Shown piece by piece: positions 1-9,537 of a stretch of 35,587 nucleotides of DNA (its first letter is position 1; each line of letters begins with the position of its first letter). The position numbers and the translations under genes were made by a program. The stretch lies in assembly GCA_002718845.1 (NCBI GenBank), contig PBFS01000002.1:1-35587 (forward strand), in the 5' to 3' direction. Below the pieces are notes generated by a model that saw only the letters and a list, made by a program, of their open reading frames with translations, was not told where the DNA came from and ran no database searches. This stretch comes from Gammaproteobacteria bacterium. GTDB lineage: Bacteria; Pseudomonadota; Gammaproteobacteria; GCA-002705445; GCA-002716945.

Positions 1-147
1 TATGCCTATTTCTAAAACAATATCAGAATCATTACAACTCATTTTCTCTATTAGAGCCCTTTGCCCAGGTTTAAATACTTTGCCAAAAGTATAGTCATAA
101 AAGCTAGATACTCTTTTATAAGATTTAATTATAGAGTTTTGATCCAA
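1..147 (-). CDS. PmtA-like SAM-dependent N-methyltransferase, N-terminal part (leaves the window)
   Basis: The first 49 residues are visible. They contain YKRVSSFYDYTFGKVFKPG, then the beginning of SAM motif I (DIVLEIGI) at residues 42-49. The tyrosine-rich start followed by FGKVF.PG and the VLE.G.G strand resembles Rhodobacter-type PmtA, which methylates phosphatidylethanolamine, and related UbiE-like enzymes. The start is a TTG at 147-145, chosen because an AAGGA Shine-Dalgarno sequence lies 7 nt upstream and there is no ATG in frame before a stop. The gene diverges from the membrane-protein gene at 193. The substrate cannot be decided because the C-terminal part is missing; another class I methyltransferase is possible. 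Confidence 0.7.
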   Translation of the reverse strand, partial: MDQNSIIKSYKRVSSFYDYTFGKVFKPGQRALIEKMSCNDSDIVLEIGI

Positions 148-154
148 TATGTTA

Positions 155-159
155 TCCTT
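155..159 (-). promoter_or_regulatory. Shine-Dalgarno AAGGA that sets a TTG start
   Basis: On the minus strand AAGGA (159-155) is followed by 7 nt and then TTG (147-145). It decides the start of the left-edge methyltransferase gene. Confidence 0.6.
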
Positions 160-192
160 GTAGTCATTATAAACAGAGATTATAACACTAAT

Positions 193-711
193 ATGTTATT
201 AAATTTAAAAGTTTTTATCGATATTTTACAGTTTTCCAAAGGCCCTCAAGATCTGCCAGCAAGCTCAAGTCTCTTAAGCTTTATAATTCTTGCTAATATG
301 GCAGTTGGATTAATTTCGCTGGACCCTAATATTGATTATACAATGAATATATTTTTTGCTTTAATTTATATCATAGTTACTATTTTATTTATTAAGGCTG
401 CTTTAACCATAAGAGATAATAATACTAAAACTAATAAATATTCAGTTAGATACCTGCAAGTTTGTTCGGGAACTTTGGGAATCCATGCGCTAATTACTTT
501 GATGACAGGTATTATTGTTTTACTATTATCTCCCACGGGAAATTTAATGTTGTCATTATTTTTTGTGATATCTATTTATGGTTGGTTTGTAAATGGTCAT
601 ATTTTTAAAAATGCTTTCGATACTACAATGATGTTTGGTCTAAGCATATCGATTTTACATAGCATGCTATTTTTGTTAGTAATAGTAATCTTAATTCAAA
701 TTTTAATATGA
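193..711 (+). CDS. small integral membrane protein of unknown function
   Basis: The product is 172 aa when started at the ATG at 193. A longer reading from a TTG at 61 would run through the start region of the divergent methyltransferase gene and is rejected. Four or five hydrophobic segments are visible (about residues 25-45, 53-72, 98-121, 125-142 and 149-171), with an Asn/Lys-rich hydrophilic loop in the middle, so it is an inner-membrane protein. It overlaps mpl by 4 bp (ATGA) and is probably translated together with it. I do not recognise the family. No Shine-Dalgarno is evident, and a TATAAC hexamer ends 6 bp before the ATG. Confidence 0.65.
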   Translation: MLLNLKVFIDILQFSKGPQDLPASSSLLSFIILANMAVGLISLDPNIDYTMNIFFALIYIIVTILFIKAALTIRDNNTKTNKYSVRYLQVCSGTLGIHALITLMTGIIVLLLSPTGNLMLSLFFVISIYGWFVNGHIFKNAFDTTMMFGLSISILHSMLFLLVIVILIQILI

Positions 712-2048
712 AAATTCATATCTTAGGAATTGGAGGGACATTTATGGCTGGTATAGCCATCCTAGCTAAACAACTTGGACATACTGTAACTGGTTCTGAT
801 AAAAATTTATATGACCCCATGAAGTCTGTTTTAATTAAAGAGAAAATTAGTTTTACTGAAGAATATAACCCAAAAATTCTAGATAATAAATATGATTTAG
901 TAATAGTAGGCAATGTAATGTCAAGAGGTATGAAAATAATTGAAACACTCTTGGAAAAAAATATTAAATTTACTTCAGGGCCTCAATGGTTATATGATAA
1001 TGTTTTATCTCATAAAAAGGTTATTGCTGTATCAGGCACACATGGTAAAACAACAACATCATCTCTAATAACTTGGATATTAAAATATGCAAAATTTAAT
1101 CCTAGTTATTTAATTGGTGGTTTGCCAATTAATTTAGAATCACCGGCTAAACTAACAAAGTCAGATTTTTTTGTAATTGAGGCGGATGAATATGACACTG
1201 CTTTTTTTGACAAACGCTCTAAATATGTGCATTATCATCCAAATATATTTGTAATAAATAATATTGAGTTTGATCATGCGGATATTTTTAAGGACATAGA
1301 TGACATTATAAAGAATTTTCATCATGTAATTAGAACTATACCTAGAAATGGAAAGATTATATATAACATAGACGACAAAAATATACGTAAACTTATTAAT
1401 GAGGGAGTGTGGTCTAAGGTTATTTCTCTATCAACTAAAAAATCAGTGAAACCTGATTGGCTATTAACAAAAGATAAAAACTCATTTTTTATATCACAAG
1501 GCAATAGAAAAAAAATAATTAAATCTAATTTAATTGGAATGCATAATTATAAAAATATATCATTGGCAATCATTGCGGCATTACAAATAAAGATTCCACT
1601 AAATAAATGCCTAGAAGCTATCAGTGTATTTTCCGGAGTGAAAAGAAGAATGGAGTTTGTTGGATATCTAGACAACATTATGATTTTTGATGATTTTGCT
1701 CATCATCCGACAGAAATTGAAAGTTCAGTGCAATCATTAAGAAATGAATATAGTAACAAAAAAATATTGTCAATATGTGAAATTAAATCGAATTCTATGA
1801 TATCAGGTACACATAAAAATAAACTTCCTGATGCCCTTAAAAAATCTCATCATAGTATTATAGTTAGATCTCATCTATTTAAATGGTTGCTAAAAAGTAA
1901 AAAAATAAAACTAATGGATTCTTATTTAAAAATAAAAGAATACATTATAAATAATAAATCTGATATTGATATTATTCTAATAATGAGTAACAAGAGTACA
2001 AAAGAATTGAGAGAATATATAACTAATGAAAAAAGTAATAAGAAGTAA
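708..2048 (+). CDS. mpl: UDP-N-acetylmuramate:L-Ala-gamma-D-Glu-meso-DAP ligase
   Basis: Mpl is a cytoplasmic Mur-type ligase that joins the recycled tripeptide L-Ala-gamma-D-Glu-meso-DAP to UDP-MurNAc, returning cell-wall peptide to peptidoglycan synthesis. The 446 aa length fits (E. coli about 457). An N-terminal Rossmann-like GIGGTFMAG is at residues 7-15, the ATP P-loop GTHGKTTT at 110-117, and the Mpl-typical EADEYDTAFFDKRSK shortly after the middle-domain start. FDDFAHHPTEI marks the start of the C-terminal domain. The EADEYDTAFFD block separates Mpl from MurC. It starts inside the stop of the preceding gene, and msrB starts inside its end. AmpD, which supplies upstream steps of the same recycling route, lies 4 kb away. 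Confidence 0.93.
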   Translation: MKIHILGIGGTFMAGIAILAKQLGHTVTGSDKNLYDPMKSVLIKEKISFTEEYNPKILDNKYDLVIVGNVMSRGMKIIETLLEKNIKFTSGPQWLYDNVLSHKKVIAVSGTHGKTTTSSLITWILKYAKFNPSYLIGGLPINLESPAKLTKSDFFVIEADEYDTAFFDKRSKYVHYHPNIFVINNIEFDHADIFKDIDDIIKNFHHVIRTIPRNGKIIYNIDDKNIRKLINEGVWSKVISLSTKKSVKPDWLLTKDKNSFFISQGNRKKIIKSNLIGMHNYKNISLAIIAALQIKIPLNKCLEAISVFSGVKRRMEFVGYLDNIMIFDDFAHHPTEIESSVQSLRNEYSNKKILSICEIKSNSMISGTHKNKLPDALKKSHHSIIVRSHLFKWLLKSKKIKLMDSYLKIKEYIINNKSDIDIILIMSNKSTKELREYITNEKSNKK

Positions 2049-2433
2049 TTCAGATTGGAAAACTAAATTATCTGATTCATCATATAAAATAACTAGAGAA
2101 AAAAATACTGAGACACCGTTTAGTGGTAAATATAATCTAAATAAAGAATGTGGGATTTACAAATGTATTTGTTGTAACAATATATTATTTGACTCCCAGA
2201 AAAAATTTGACTCTGGTACTGGATGGCCTAGTTTTTATGATACATCCTCAAATGAATCAATAATCGAAACTGAGGATAATTCTTTTGGTATGAAAAGAAT
2301 AGAGGTGACATGTAAGCTGTGTGATGCACATTTAGGCCACGTGTTTGATGATGGACCTTATCCAACATTTAAACGTTATTGCATCAATTCATTATCTTTA
2401 AAATTTTTCAAAAAATCTAACAATGTTAAATAA
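2026..2433 (+). CDS. msrB: peptide-methionine (R)-S-oxide reductase
   Basis: MsrB reduces the R form of methionine sulfoxide in proteins, with thioredoxin as usual reductant. The 135 aa protein is a complete single-domain MsrB. The structural zinc site is present as two Cys pairs (C47/C50 and C96/C99), GTGWPSFY is at 64-71, HLGHVFDDGP at 102-111, and the catalytic cysteine is C119 in the RYCIN block. The start overlaps mpl by 23 bp. A frameshifted origin is unlikely because the whole domain is in one frame. The next gene overlaps its end by 11 bp, so mpl, msrB and the LON-domain gene form one tightly packed unit. Confidence 0.93.
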   Translation: MKKVIRSNSDWKTKLSDSSYKITREKNTETPFSGKYNLNKECGIYKCICCNNILFDSQKKFDSGTGWPSFYDTSSNESIIETEDNSFGMKRIEVTCKLCDAHLGHVFDDGPYPTFKRYCINSLSLKFFKKSNNVK

Positions 2434-3025
2434 TACATGGCCAATATTTCCATTAACAAGCATAGTTCTACCAGGGGGTCTATTTCCATTAAGAATATTT
2501 GAAAGAAGATATTTGAATATGGTTAGAGATTGCATCAAAGATGAAAAAGGTTTCTGTATTGCCTTAGTCAAAAATGAAACGCAAGATAAATATGTTGATA
2601 AAATATACCAATATACCTCATTTGTAAAAATAATTGACTGGAATAAGTTAGAGGATGGGGTTTTAGGAATTACTGTAGAAGGAATGTCTATTGCAAAAGT
2701 TTTATCATCGAAATTAAATAAAGATAATTTACTTATAGGTGATATTGAATTTATTGAAACTGAAAAAGAATACCTAATTCCACAAAAATACTTAATCTTG
2801 TCTAAATTATATAAAAAAATATATCCTGGGATAAAAAATTTTGTAAGCTTTAAAAAAGAACGTTACTCTGATGCATCGTGGGTTAGTTTTAGATTGGTTG
2901 AATGTTTGCCATTAGATCTATCTACTAAAGCAAATTTAATATCTGCTAACAATGCATTAGAAAGACTTGAAATAATTAATGAAATTGTTAACAAGCTTTA
3001 TAAAGATGAAATCAAAAATTTATGA
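2423..3025 (+). CDS. LON substrate-binding-domain protein
   Basis: This 200 aa protein corresponds to the N-terminal (PUA-like) substrate-recognition domain of the Lon protease, without the AAA and peptidase parts. The opening residues [25 protein letters not shown] are the hallmark of the family, split here by an ordinary linker, and the helical C-terminal half ends in a charged tail. Free-standing LON-domain proteins of this size are common in proteobacteria; their function is not established. It is last in the mpl-msrB unit, and its final codons overlap the end of the convergent ilvD by 6 bp, leaving no room for a separate terminator. Confidence 0.85.
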   Translation: MLNNTWPIFPLTSIVLPGGLFPLRIFERRYLNMVRDCIKDEKGFCIALVKNETQDKYVDKIYQYTSFVKIIDWNKLEDGVLGITVEGMSIAKVLSSKLNKDNLLIGDIEFIETEKEYLIPQKYLILSKLYKKIYPGIKNFVSFKKERYSDASWVSFRLVECLPLDLSTKANLISANNALERLEIINEIVNKLYKDEIKNL

Positions 3026-4693
3026 ATAATTACTAGTAATGGCGCCGATATCCGCTTGACTCACTAACTTAGCATATTTAGATAGAACACCGTTTATAAT
3101 TTTTCTTTTAGGTTTTTTCCAAGATTTTAGGCGTTTCTTTATCTCGGCTTTACTCAATCTAATATTTAATTCTTTTGTAATAGAGTTTATTTCAATTCTA
3201 TCTCTATTTTTCACAATAGCTAATGGTCCACCGACATATGCCTCTGGTGCAATATGCCCTACAACAAAACCATGGCTTCCTCCAGAAAACCTTCCGTCTG
3301 TGATAAGAGCTACATCTTTTCCTAATCCCTTACCCATAACGGCTGATGTTGGCGATAACATTTCTCTCATTCCTGGGCCACCAATAGGTCCTTCATATCT
3401 AATTACAATTACCGTTCCTTTTTTAATCTTGTTATTTAAAATATCTTTTAAAGCAAGTTCTTCTGAATTATAAACCTTTGCTGAACCAACAAACGTATCT
3501 CCTTCTTTGCCAGAAATTTTAGCTACAGATCCTTGTGGAGATAAATTTCCTCTCAGAATTATTAAATGTCCATTTTTTTTAATAGGTTTATTAAAAGGCA
3601 TAATTATTTTTTGTTTTTTTGAATAACTAGAAACTTTTTTAAGGTTTTGCTTAATTGTTTTCCCTGTCACAGTAAGGCAGTCTCCGTGAAGCAATTTTTT
3701 ATCAAGCAATAATTTCATTAGAGGCGCTACCCCTCCTATTTTAACTAATTCTGACATTGAATAGCGTCCACTGGGTTTTAAGTCAGCTAAAACTGGAGTT
3801 TTATTGCCGATTCTATCAAAATCATTGAGAGATAATTTAACATCTGCAGAATTTGCTATTGCAAGAAGATGTAATACGGCATTAGTAGATCCGCCTAAAG
3901 CCATAACAACTGTTATTGCATTTTCTATAGATTTTTTATTTATTATATCTGAAGGTTTTATATCTTTTTTAACACAATTCATTAATGCTTTCGACGAATC
4001 CTTGCAGTCTAATTTTTTATTTCTAGAAATTGCAATTTGCGCTGAACTATTAGTTAATCTCATCCCTAATGCTTCAATTGCACAAGCCATTGTATTGGCT
4101 GTATACATTCCTCCACATGACCCAGGCCCAGGTATTGCTTTTTTTTCTATATTTAATAATTCTTTATTAGTAATTTTCCTATTAGCATTACTACCAACAG
4201 CTTCAAAAACTGACACTATATCAATATTTTTTGACTTATGCTCACCGGGCAATATAGTTCCTCCATAAACAAATATAGATGGTCTATTTAATCTTGCCAT
4301 AGACATAATGCAAGCTGGCATATTTTTATCACAACCACCGATTGCTAACAAGCCATCAAATCCTTCGCATCCCACAACAGTTTCAATAGAATCAGCAATA
4401 ACTTCCCTTGAAACTAACGAGTATCTCATACCTTCTGTTCCCATTGAAATGCCATCAGATACTGTAATAGTATTGAATATAATAGATTTTCCACCATTTA
4501 CATCAATTGATTTGGCAGCTATTTCCGCAAGTGTATTAATATGCATGTTACAAGGCGTAACCATACTCCAAGTTGAAGCTATGCCTATTTGTGGTAATTT
4601 AAAATCTTTGTCTTTAAAACCAACAGCTCTCAACATTGATCTGCTAGGAGACCTATCTTTTCCGTCAACTATTATTGATGAATACTTTCTCAT
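3020..4693 (-). CDS. ilvD: dihydroxy-acid dehydratase
   Basis: IlvD dehydrates 2,3-dihydroxy-isovalerate and 2,3-dihydroxy-3-methylvalerate to the 2-keto acids in branched-chain amino acid synthesis. The 557 aa length is typical of the shorter IlvD group. The three Fe-S cluster cysteines can be read as C48 (TPCNMH), C121 ([10 protein letters not shown]) and C193 ([14 protein letters not shown]). The C-terminal blocks GPGMREML and [11 protein letters not shown] are also intact. The three-Cys pattern fits a [2Fe-2S]-type enzyme; the cluster type is inference. It lies 3 bp downstream of rnd and is almost certainly co-transcribed with it. Related sugar-acid dehydratases (Edd) are less likely given this motif set. 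Confidence 0.93.
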   Translation of the reverse strand: MRKYSSIIVDGKDRSPSRSMLRAVGFKDKDFKLPQIGIASTWSMVTPCNMHINTLAEIAAKSIDVNGGKSIIFNTITVSDGISMGTEGMRYSLVSREVIADSIETVVGCEGFDGLLAIGGCDKNMPACIMSMARLNRPSIFVYGGTILPGEHKSKNIDIVSVFEAVGSNANRKITNKELLNIEKKAIPGPGSCGGMYTANTMACAIEALGMRLTNSSAQIAISRNKKLDCKDSSKALMNCVKKDIKPSDIINKKSIENAITVVMALGGSTNAVLHLLAIANSADVKLSLNDFDRIGNKTPVLADLKPSGRYSMSELVKIGGVAPLMKLLLDKKLLHGDCLTVTGKTIKQNLKKVSSYSKKQKIIMPFNKPIKKNGHLIILRGNLSPQGSVAKISGKEGDTFVGSAKVYNSEELALKDILNNKIKKGTVIVIRYEGPIGGPGMREMLSPTSAVMGKGLGKDVALITDGRFSGGSHGFVVGHIAPEAYVGGPLAIVKNRDRIEINSITKELNIRLSKAEIKKRLKSWKKPKRKIINGVLSKYAKLVSQADIGAITSNYS

Positions 4694-4696
4694 TAT

Positions 4697-5764
4697 TTAT
4701 TGTACCAATTTACCAAAAATTTTAAATCTCCAACCTTTAAGAAAACGAATATCTGTGCAACCTCTTGCGAAATAATCAATATCTCTTTTATTGGCTATTA
4801 ATGCAGATGCAACATTATATTTCTCGCAAATTTTTAATATGGTTTCATTGCATTTACTAATTTTTTTATTATACGCGTTCAAATCTAATTTTAAAGATTT
4901 GTCTTCTTTAGATCTCTCATCTTTATTATTCATTATTGATAGTACCTTTTCTTTACTTGCAATAGACAGTGTTTGTTTAGAATTATCTAAAATTAAAGGT
5001 AATTCTTTCAATGTTGAGGTTGATATTTTGATTAGTTCTCTATCACTTAGGATCCACCTCCTAGGCATATTTTTCTTAATTGCTTTGATTTCTCTCCATT
5101 CTGATATTAATTGTAATCGTAGTAATTGATTATTTGATAAATTTATTGGTATTGTAATTTTTTTCCAAGCTTTTTTTGGATCTGTAATAATGTTAGATTT
5201 TGAAAGTTCAATGTTCTGTTCCTCATAAAACCATTCTAATCTGTCTAACTCCTTTAATCTGTTTAAAAACATTTTATACAGCGGTATAAGATATTTAACA
5301 TCGTTTGCAGCATATTCTATTTTTTCTTCTGATATTGGTCTTTTAAGCCAATCTGTTCTCCATGAACCTTCCTTTAACTCTACGTTAAAATTCTTTTTAA
5401 CTAAATTAGAATAACTAATGCTCATATTGCAATCAGTTAGATTAGATGCAATTTGTGTATCAAAAATATTTTTAGGATAACAACCAAAATAATGATGTAA
5501 TACTTCTAAATCCTGCTTAGAAGAATGGAGTATTTTTCTAATATTTATATTAGTAAGCAATTCAATAATTAGACTATTATTTTCAATCTCAAAAATATCA
5601 ATGCAGTAGTTATTTTTTTCATCACTCAATTGTAATAATGCTAATTGAGGAAAATACGAAGATTCTCTAATAAATTCTGTATCTAAGCCAATATTTTTAC
5701 TATTTTCTAGATCTTTAAATATATTTGACAATTTTTTGTCCGTATTAATAAGAAAATTTGGCAT
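4697..5764 (-). CDS. rnd: ribonuclease D
   Basis: RNase D is a 3'-5' exoribonuclease that trims tRNA and other small RNA ends. The DEDDy exonuclease domain occupies about residues 1-180, with D28 and E30 in GLDTEFIRE, D85 in SSKQDLEVLH, and Y151/D155 in YAANDVKYL. About 170 residues follow, including an HRDC-type region (LISEWREIKAIKKNMPRRW). The 355 aa length is near the usual 370. The gene begins the rnd-ilvD pair and diverges from ampD across 53 bp. Nothing links RNase D functionally to IlvD; the pairing looks like packing. Confidence 0.92.
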   Translation of the reverse strand: MPNFLINTDKKLSNIFKDLENSKNIGLDTEFIRESSYFPQLALLQLSDEKNNYCIDIFEIENNSLIIELLTNINIRKILHSSKQDLEVLHHYFGCYPKNIFDTQIASNLTDCNMSISYSNLVKKNFNVELKEGSWRTDWLKRPISEEKIEYAANDVKYLIPLYKMFLNRLKELDRLEWFYEEQNIELSKSNIITDPKKAWKKITIPINLSNNQLLRLQLISEWREIKAIKKNMPRRWILSDRELIKISTSTLKELPLILDNSKQTLSIASKEKVLSIMNNKDERSKEDKSLKLDLNAYNKKISKCNETILKICEKYNVASALIANKRDIDYFARGCTDIRFLKGWRFKIFGKLVQ

Positions 5765-5817
5765 AATTAAGATAATAATATGATAACAGTGATAGAGTAG
5801 TTCTTATAGAAATAATA

Positions 5818-6366
5818 ATGAAAATTGATACGAATACACACTTAATTAACAATGTGCCATTCTATGAATCAGATAACTGTGATAAGAGGCCTATTGGAAT
5901 TGAAGTAGATACAATTATCATACATTGTATAAGTCTACCTGAAGGGAAATATGCTAATAACAATATTATAGATTTCTTTCAAAACAAGCTTGATATAGGG
6001 AGAGATGAATCATTTAAGTTAATTGCGGGTTTAAAAGTTTCTGCACATATACTCATTCGAAGAAATGGTGATATAATTCAATTTGTTCCATTAAATTTAA
6101 GAGCATGGCATGCGGGAAAATCAGAATATAATAATCGTACAAAATTTAATGATTTTTCTATTGGTATAGAACTTGAAGGAACTGTTAGCTCGGCATTTGA
6201 AGAGAAGCAGTATCTCTCATTAATTAAGGTAATATCGGAAATTAAGACATGTTATCCTAAAGTTACAGATAATAATATTATTGGCCATAGCATGATTTCA
6301 CCTGAAAGAAAAAATGATCCAGGAAAATATTTTGACTGGAAAAGAATAAAGGGGAAGGTTAAATGA
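5818..6366 (+). CDS. ampD: 1,6-anhydro-N-acetylmuramyl-L-alanine amidase
   Basis: AmpD is a cytoplasmic zinc amidase that removes the peptide from anhydro-muropeptides during wall recycling. The 182 aa product matches the family length. Zinc ligands are visible as H36 (IIIHCIS), H157 (IIGHSMISPERK) and D167 (KNDPGKYFDW), with the catalytic E118/E120 region (SIGIELEGT) and K165. There is no signal peptide, consistent with a cytosolic AmpD rather than periplasmic AmiD. It overlaps ampE by 4 bp, the standard ampDE arrangement. No Shine-Dalgarno is evident before the ATG. Confidence 0.94.
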   Translation: MKIDTNTHLINNVPFYESDNCDKRPIGIEVDTIIIHCISLPEGKYANNNIIDFFQNKLDIGRDESFKLIAGLKVSAHILIRRNGDIIQFVPLNLRAWHAGKSEYNNRTKFNDFSIGIELEGTVSSAFEEKQYLSLIKVISEIKTCYPKVTDNNIIGHSMISPERKNDPGKYFDWKRIKGKVK

Positions 6367-7214
6367 CGACTGCATTGTTAATAATTTTTGCGCTAGTACT
6401 AGAATATATATATGATCCGATATCTAATATGAAAGATACACGCTTATTAAATACTTTGTTTGATAAGTTTAAAATATTATCTGAGGACTATATTTCTGAA
6501 AAATATAATATATATTTATTGTTCCCCATTAGTGTCTTTATTATTACTACTATTATTTTGTTTGTTTCAGGTTATTTTTTACACCCTTTATTTGAATTTT
6601 TGTTTAGCTTAATAATATTAATTTATTGTTTAAAACCAAGCGAATTTAATCTAATGGTTGAAAATTTAAAATTTTCTTTTAATGAGAATAAAGAATTAAA
6701 AACTGATGATAGATTTAAATATATTCTTCCGACTCAAAATAAAGAAAATTATGAGTCTATTGTTGATAACTTATTCTATAATTCCACAAGAAATACCTTT
6801 ACTGTAATATTTTCTTTTTTATTACTTGGTCCTGCTGGATGCTTAAGTTTTATAGTGTTAGATAATTATCTATATAACAAACAAATGAAAATAGATTTAC
6901 AAATAAAAAAGAAACTAAAGATTATAATATCAATTATTGAATATATACCTGTCCGTCTATCTATCTTTTCATATGCAATAGTTGCAGATTTTGAAGTTTG
7001 TATGAAATCTTGGAATTCCTTAAAAAAGAATTCTGATTTATATAAAGCAAATATAGCATCCATTAATCAAGTAGGCAGAGAATTGACTTCTAATACTATT
7101 AAGGATGATAATTTAGGTAATCGAATAGAATGCATACAAACTATAATTGCAAGATCTTTTTTAGCATGGTTAAGCTTAATTGCTCTTTTAGTTATCGGAG
7201 GTTTTTTTGTCTGA
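6363..7214 (+). CDS. ampE: AmpE-like inner-membrane protein
   Basis: The 283 aa protein has the same length as E. coli AmpE (284) and the same position directly after ampD with an ATGA overlap. Hydrophobic segments are seen near residues 1-17, 52-70, 72-90, 138-160, 180-205 and 264-283, with a hydrophilic loop at about 91-135. PF17113-type AmpE proteins carry residues such as NxxxRNTFTVIFWF/LLGPxG; here NSTRNTFTVIFSFLLLGPAG matches well. The biochemical role is not established; it was proposed as a sensor in beta-lactamase induction, but no ampC/ampR is present here. Its last 27 bp overlap the 3' end of convergent queH. Confidence 0.88.
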   Translation: MTTALLIIFALVLEYIYDPISNMKDTRLLNTLFDKFKILSEDYISEKYNIYLLFPISVFIITTIILFVSGYFLHPLFEFLFSLIILIYCLKPSEFNLMVENLKFSFNENKELKTDDRFKYILPTQNKENYESIVDNLFYNSTRNTFTVIFSFLLLGPAGCLSFIVLDNYLYNKQMKIDLQIKKKLKIIISIIEYIPVRLSIFSYAIVADFEVCMKSWNSLKKNSDLYKANIASINQVGRELTSNTIKDDNLGNRIECIQTIIARSFLAWLSLIALLVIGGFFV

Positions 7215-7856
7215 GTATGAATAGTAATTCTTACCTATAACTATCTTAGGTTTATTATTTCTTTCTCTCCAAATATTTGTGTCCCTGAGTGAATATATAC
7301 ATCCACAATATTCTTGCATATAAAAGTTCTCATGTTTAGAAACATCAAGCATTCTTTTAGATCCATTTTCTTTTCTCCAATTAAATGTCCAGTAAGATAT
7401 ATTTTTATATTTAGAAGCTGCATAAATTCCTGATTTATTAATTTGATCAAAATTTTTCCATCTTGAAATACCCAATGTACTAGAAAAAATATCAAAATTA
7501 TTTTTATATGCATATTCGGCTGTATTAGTAAATCGCATATCAAAACATGCAGAACACCTTGTTCCTCTCTCAGGATTCCATTCCATTCCTTTTGTCAAAT
7601 TAAACCATTGTTTTGGATTATAATCAGCATCTATAAAAGGTATATTGTTTTTCTCAGCAAATAGCATATTTTCCTCTTTACGAAAAATGTATTCTTTCGA
7701 TGGATGGATATTAGGATTATAGAAATATACAGTATAGTCTATACCTGATTCTTTAAGCCTTAACATAATGTCTCCCGAGCATGGGGCACAACATGAATGT
7801 AATAATAATTTTTTTTTATTATCAGGTAATTGTATTTTTACGTTATTACTATTCAT
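7188..7856 (-). CDS. queH: epoxyqueuosine reductase QueH
   Basis: QueH (former DUF208) catalyses the last step of queuosine tRNA modification, reducing epoxyqueuosine to queuosine, and is the non-orthologous replacement of QueG. Family cysteines are present: C22, C23 and C26 in LLHSCCAPCSG, C101 and C104 in GTRCSACFDMR, and C184 and C186 in EYCGCIYS. FFYNPNIHP-like YFYNPNIHPSKEY and STLGISRWKN are also diagnostic. The 222 aa length is normal. It overlaps tatD by 8 bp and is the last gene of the mcl operon-like run. The enzyme uses iron-sulfur chemistry, as the family is known to. Confidence 0.92.
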   Translation of the reverse strand: MNSNNVKIQLPDNKKKLLLHSCCAPCSGDIMLRLKESGIDYTVYFYNPNIHPSKEYIFRKEENMLFAEKNNIPFIDADYNPKQWFNLTKGMEWNPERGTRCSACFDMRFTNTAEYAYKNNFDIFSSTLGISRWKNFDQINKSGIYAASKYKNISYWTFNWRKENGSKRMLDVSKHENFYMQEYCGCIYSLRDTNIWRERNNKPKIVIGKNYYSYSDKKTSDN

Positions 7857-8649
7857 TGATATTAAAAAATAATTTTGTGTTTCTAATGGTTACATCTTTT
7901 ACATAGTTTATATCTTTATTCAAACACTTGGCAATAGTTTCTGCTACATATATTAAATATGATGGTTCGTTAATACCATCATGCTTAAAGTTAATGTTAT
8001 GTGGAATTAAATAAGGAGAATCCGTCTCAATCATAAGGCGATCCTCTGGTATATATTTGATTATTTCGTGTAAACGCTTTCCTCTGCTTTCATCAGTAAT
8101 CCATCCTGTGATGCCTATATAACAGCCCATATCAATATATGTTTTTAATTCTTCTTTAGTTCCAGTAAAACAATGAACAACATATTTAAATAATCCATCC
8201 TTATGTTTCTTTAACATATCTACAAAATCTTTAAACGCATGTCTTTCATGTAGAAAAATTGGCTTTTTAATGGTTTTGGCAATTTCTAAATGTTGCTCAA
8301 AACAAAAAAGTTGCTCTTCTTTTGATGAATATTCGCGATAGAAATCTAACCCGCATTCACCTAACGCTAGAACTTTGTCATTATTTAAAAAAGCTTCTAT
8401 TTCTGCTACATCTTTAGAACTGTAATCTTTTGCATTATGTGGGTGAAAACCAACTGTCGTATAAAATAAATCTGGGTATTTGCTTATTATTTCAAGCGCT
8501 TCTTTTGTATCTTGAGTGTTTGATGAAGTAATTATTACTTTCTCAATATTTGCAGATTTAATATTATCTACAATTACGTCTATTTTTTTATTTAACTCCG
8601 GATGGGTTAGGTTTGCACCTATATCGATTAAAAAATGAGCTGAATTCAT
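7849..8649 (-). CDS. tatD: TatD family metal-dependent DNase
   Basis: TatD-family enzymes are TIM-barrel, divalent-metal hydrolases with DNase activity. The 266 aa product is of the E. coli TatD type rather than YcfH or YjjV, because it starts LIDIGANLTHPEL (no HxH pair) and contains YIGITGWITDESRG. Metal or catalytic positions are readable as H69/H71 (VGFHPH), E98 (ALGECGLDF), H134 (IFLHERH), H159 (VVHCFTGT) and D210 (IETDSPYL). It begins directly after the mtkB stop codon with no spacer, so it shares the mcl-mtkAB transcript, though nothing ties its activity to that pathway. Confidence 0.92.
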   Translation of the reverse strand: MNSAHFLIDIGANLTHPELNKKIDVIVDNIKSANIEKVIITSSNTQDTKEALEIISKYPDLFYTTVGFHPHNAKDYSSKDVAEIEAFLNNDKVLALGECGLDFYREYSSKEEQLFCFEQHLEIAKTIKKPIFLHERHAFKDFVDMLKKHKDGLFKYVVHCFTGTKEELKTYIDMGCYIGITGWITDESRGKRLHEIIKYIPEDRLMIETDSPYLIPHNINFKHDGINEPSYLIYVAETIAKCLNKDINYVKDVTIRNTKLFFNINE

Positions 8650-9537
8650 TTATAAAGTTTTTAAAACTGATTCAACGGTATCGCCAATTACTGATGGGTT
8701 TTTTGCAATTATTATTCCAGCCTCTTTTAAAATTTCAACTTTCTCTGCCGCTGATTCCCCATAAGCACTAACTATAGCGCCCGCATGGCCCATTCTCTTG
8801 CCTTTTGGCGCAGTCAGACCTGCTATATAAGCTATGACAGGCTTAGATACATTTTCTTTCGCAAAATCTGCTGCTTCAGCCTCTTGTGGGCCACCAATCT
8901 CTCCTATCATTAATATTGCTTTTGTTTCATCGTCTTGTTCAAATTTTTCAAGATGATCTTTAAAAGAACTTCCATTTATAGGGTCTCCCCCTATTCCTAC
9001 GCTAGTAGAAATTCCTATGCCAAGATTTTTCATTTGTTGCGCTGCTTCATATCCCAGTGTTCCAGATCTTCCAATAACACCAACGTTACCCTCTTTATAG
9101 ATATGTCCTGGCATAATTCCTAACATACATTTTCCAGGACTTATGACACCGGCACAATTAGGTCCTACCATAGTCATTCTATCTTCATTTTTATACCTTC
9201 TCATGTAACGCTTAACTTTAATCATGTCATGTGCTGGTATTCCGTCAGTAATAGCCACAAGTGTTTTAATTCCAGCATCAGCTGCTTCCATAGCAGAGTC
9301 TGCTGCAAAAGCTGGAGGCACAAATAAGATACTTGTATCAGCACCAGTTTCTTTAACAGCTTCTTTTACTGTATTAAAAACAGGCTTATCTAAGTGTGTT
9401 TGTCCACCTTTTCCTGGTGTTACGCCACCAACAATATTAGTTCCATACTCAATCATTTCTTGCGCATGGAAAGTTCCTATTTTCCCGGTAAATCCTTGTA
9501 CAATTATCTTAGAATCTTTGTTAATTAATATAGACAT
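8650..9537 (-). CDS. mtkB: malate--CoA ligase alpha subunit (SucD paralogue)
   Basis: The protein has 295 aa and the succinyl-CoA synthetase alpha fold: an N-terminal CoA-binding Rossmann domain (VQGFTGKIGTFHA, GGVTPGKGG) and a C-terminal ligase domain with the phosphorylated histidine H251 in RMGHAGAIVSAYG. Compared from memory with Methylobacterium MtkB, long blocks agree, such as GVTPGKGG, TVKEAV, KRYMRRY, GPNCAG and GIGGDPINGSSF. Together with the adjacent malyl-CoA lyase gene this favours malate--CoA ligase (malate thiokinase) over succinyl-CoA synthetase. It overlaps mtkA by 1 bp (TAATG). A dual role as SucD cannot be excluded. Confidence 0.85.
   Translation of the reverse strand: MSILINKDSKIIVQGFTGKIGTFHAQEMIEYGTNIVGGVTPGKGGQTHLDKPVFNTVKEAVKETGADTSILFVPPAFAADSAMEAADAGIKTLVAITDGIPAHDMIKVKRYMRRYKNEDRMTMVGPNCAGVISPGKCMLGIMPGHIYKEGNVGVIGRSGTLGYEAAQQMKNLGIGISTSVGIGGDPINGSSFKDHLEKFEQDDETKAILMIGEIGGPQEAEAADFAKENVSKPVIAYIAGLTAPKGKRMGHAGAIVSAYGESAAEKVEILKEAGIIIAKNPSVIGDTVESVLKTL

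Noticed and set aside
61-192. Longer reading of the first membrane protein from a TTG at 61
   Set aside because: It would run antisense through the start and SD of the divergent methyltransferase; the ATG at 193 gives a normal membrane-protein start.
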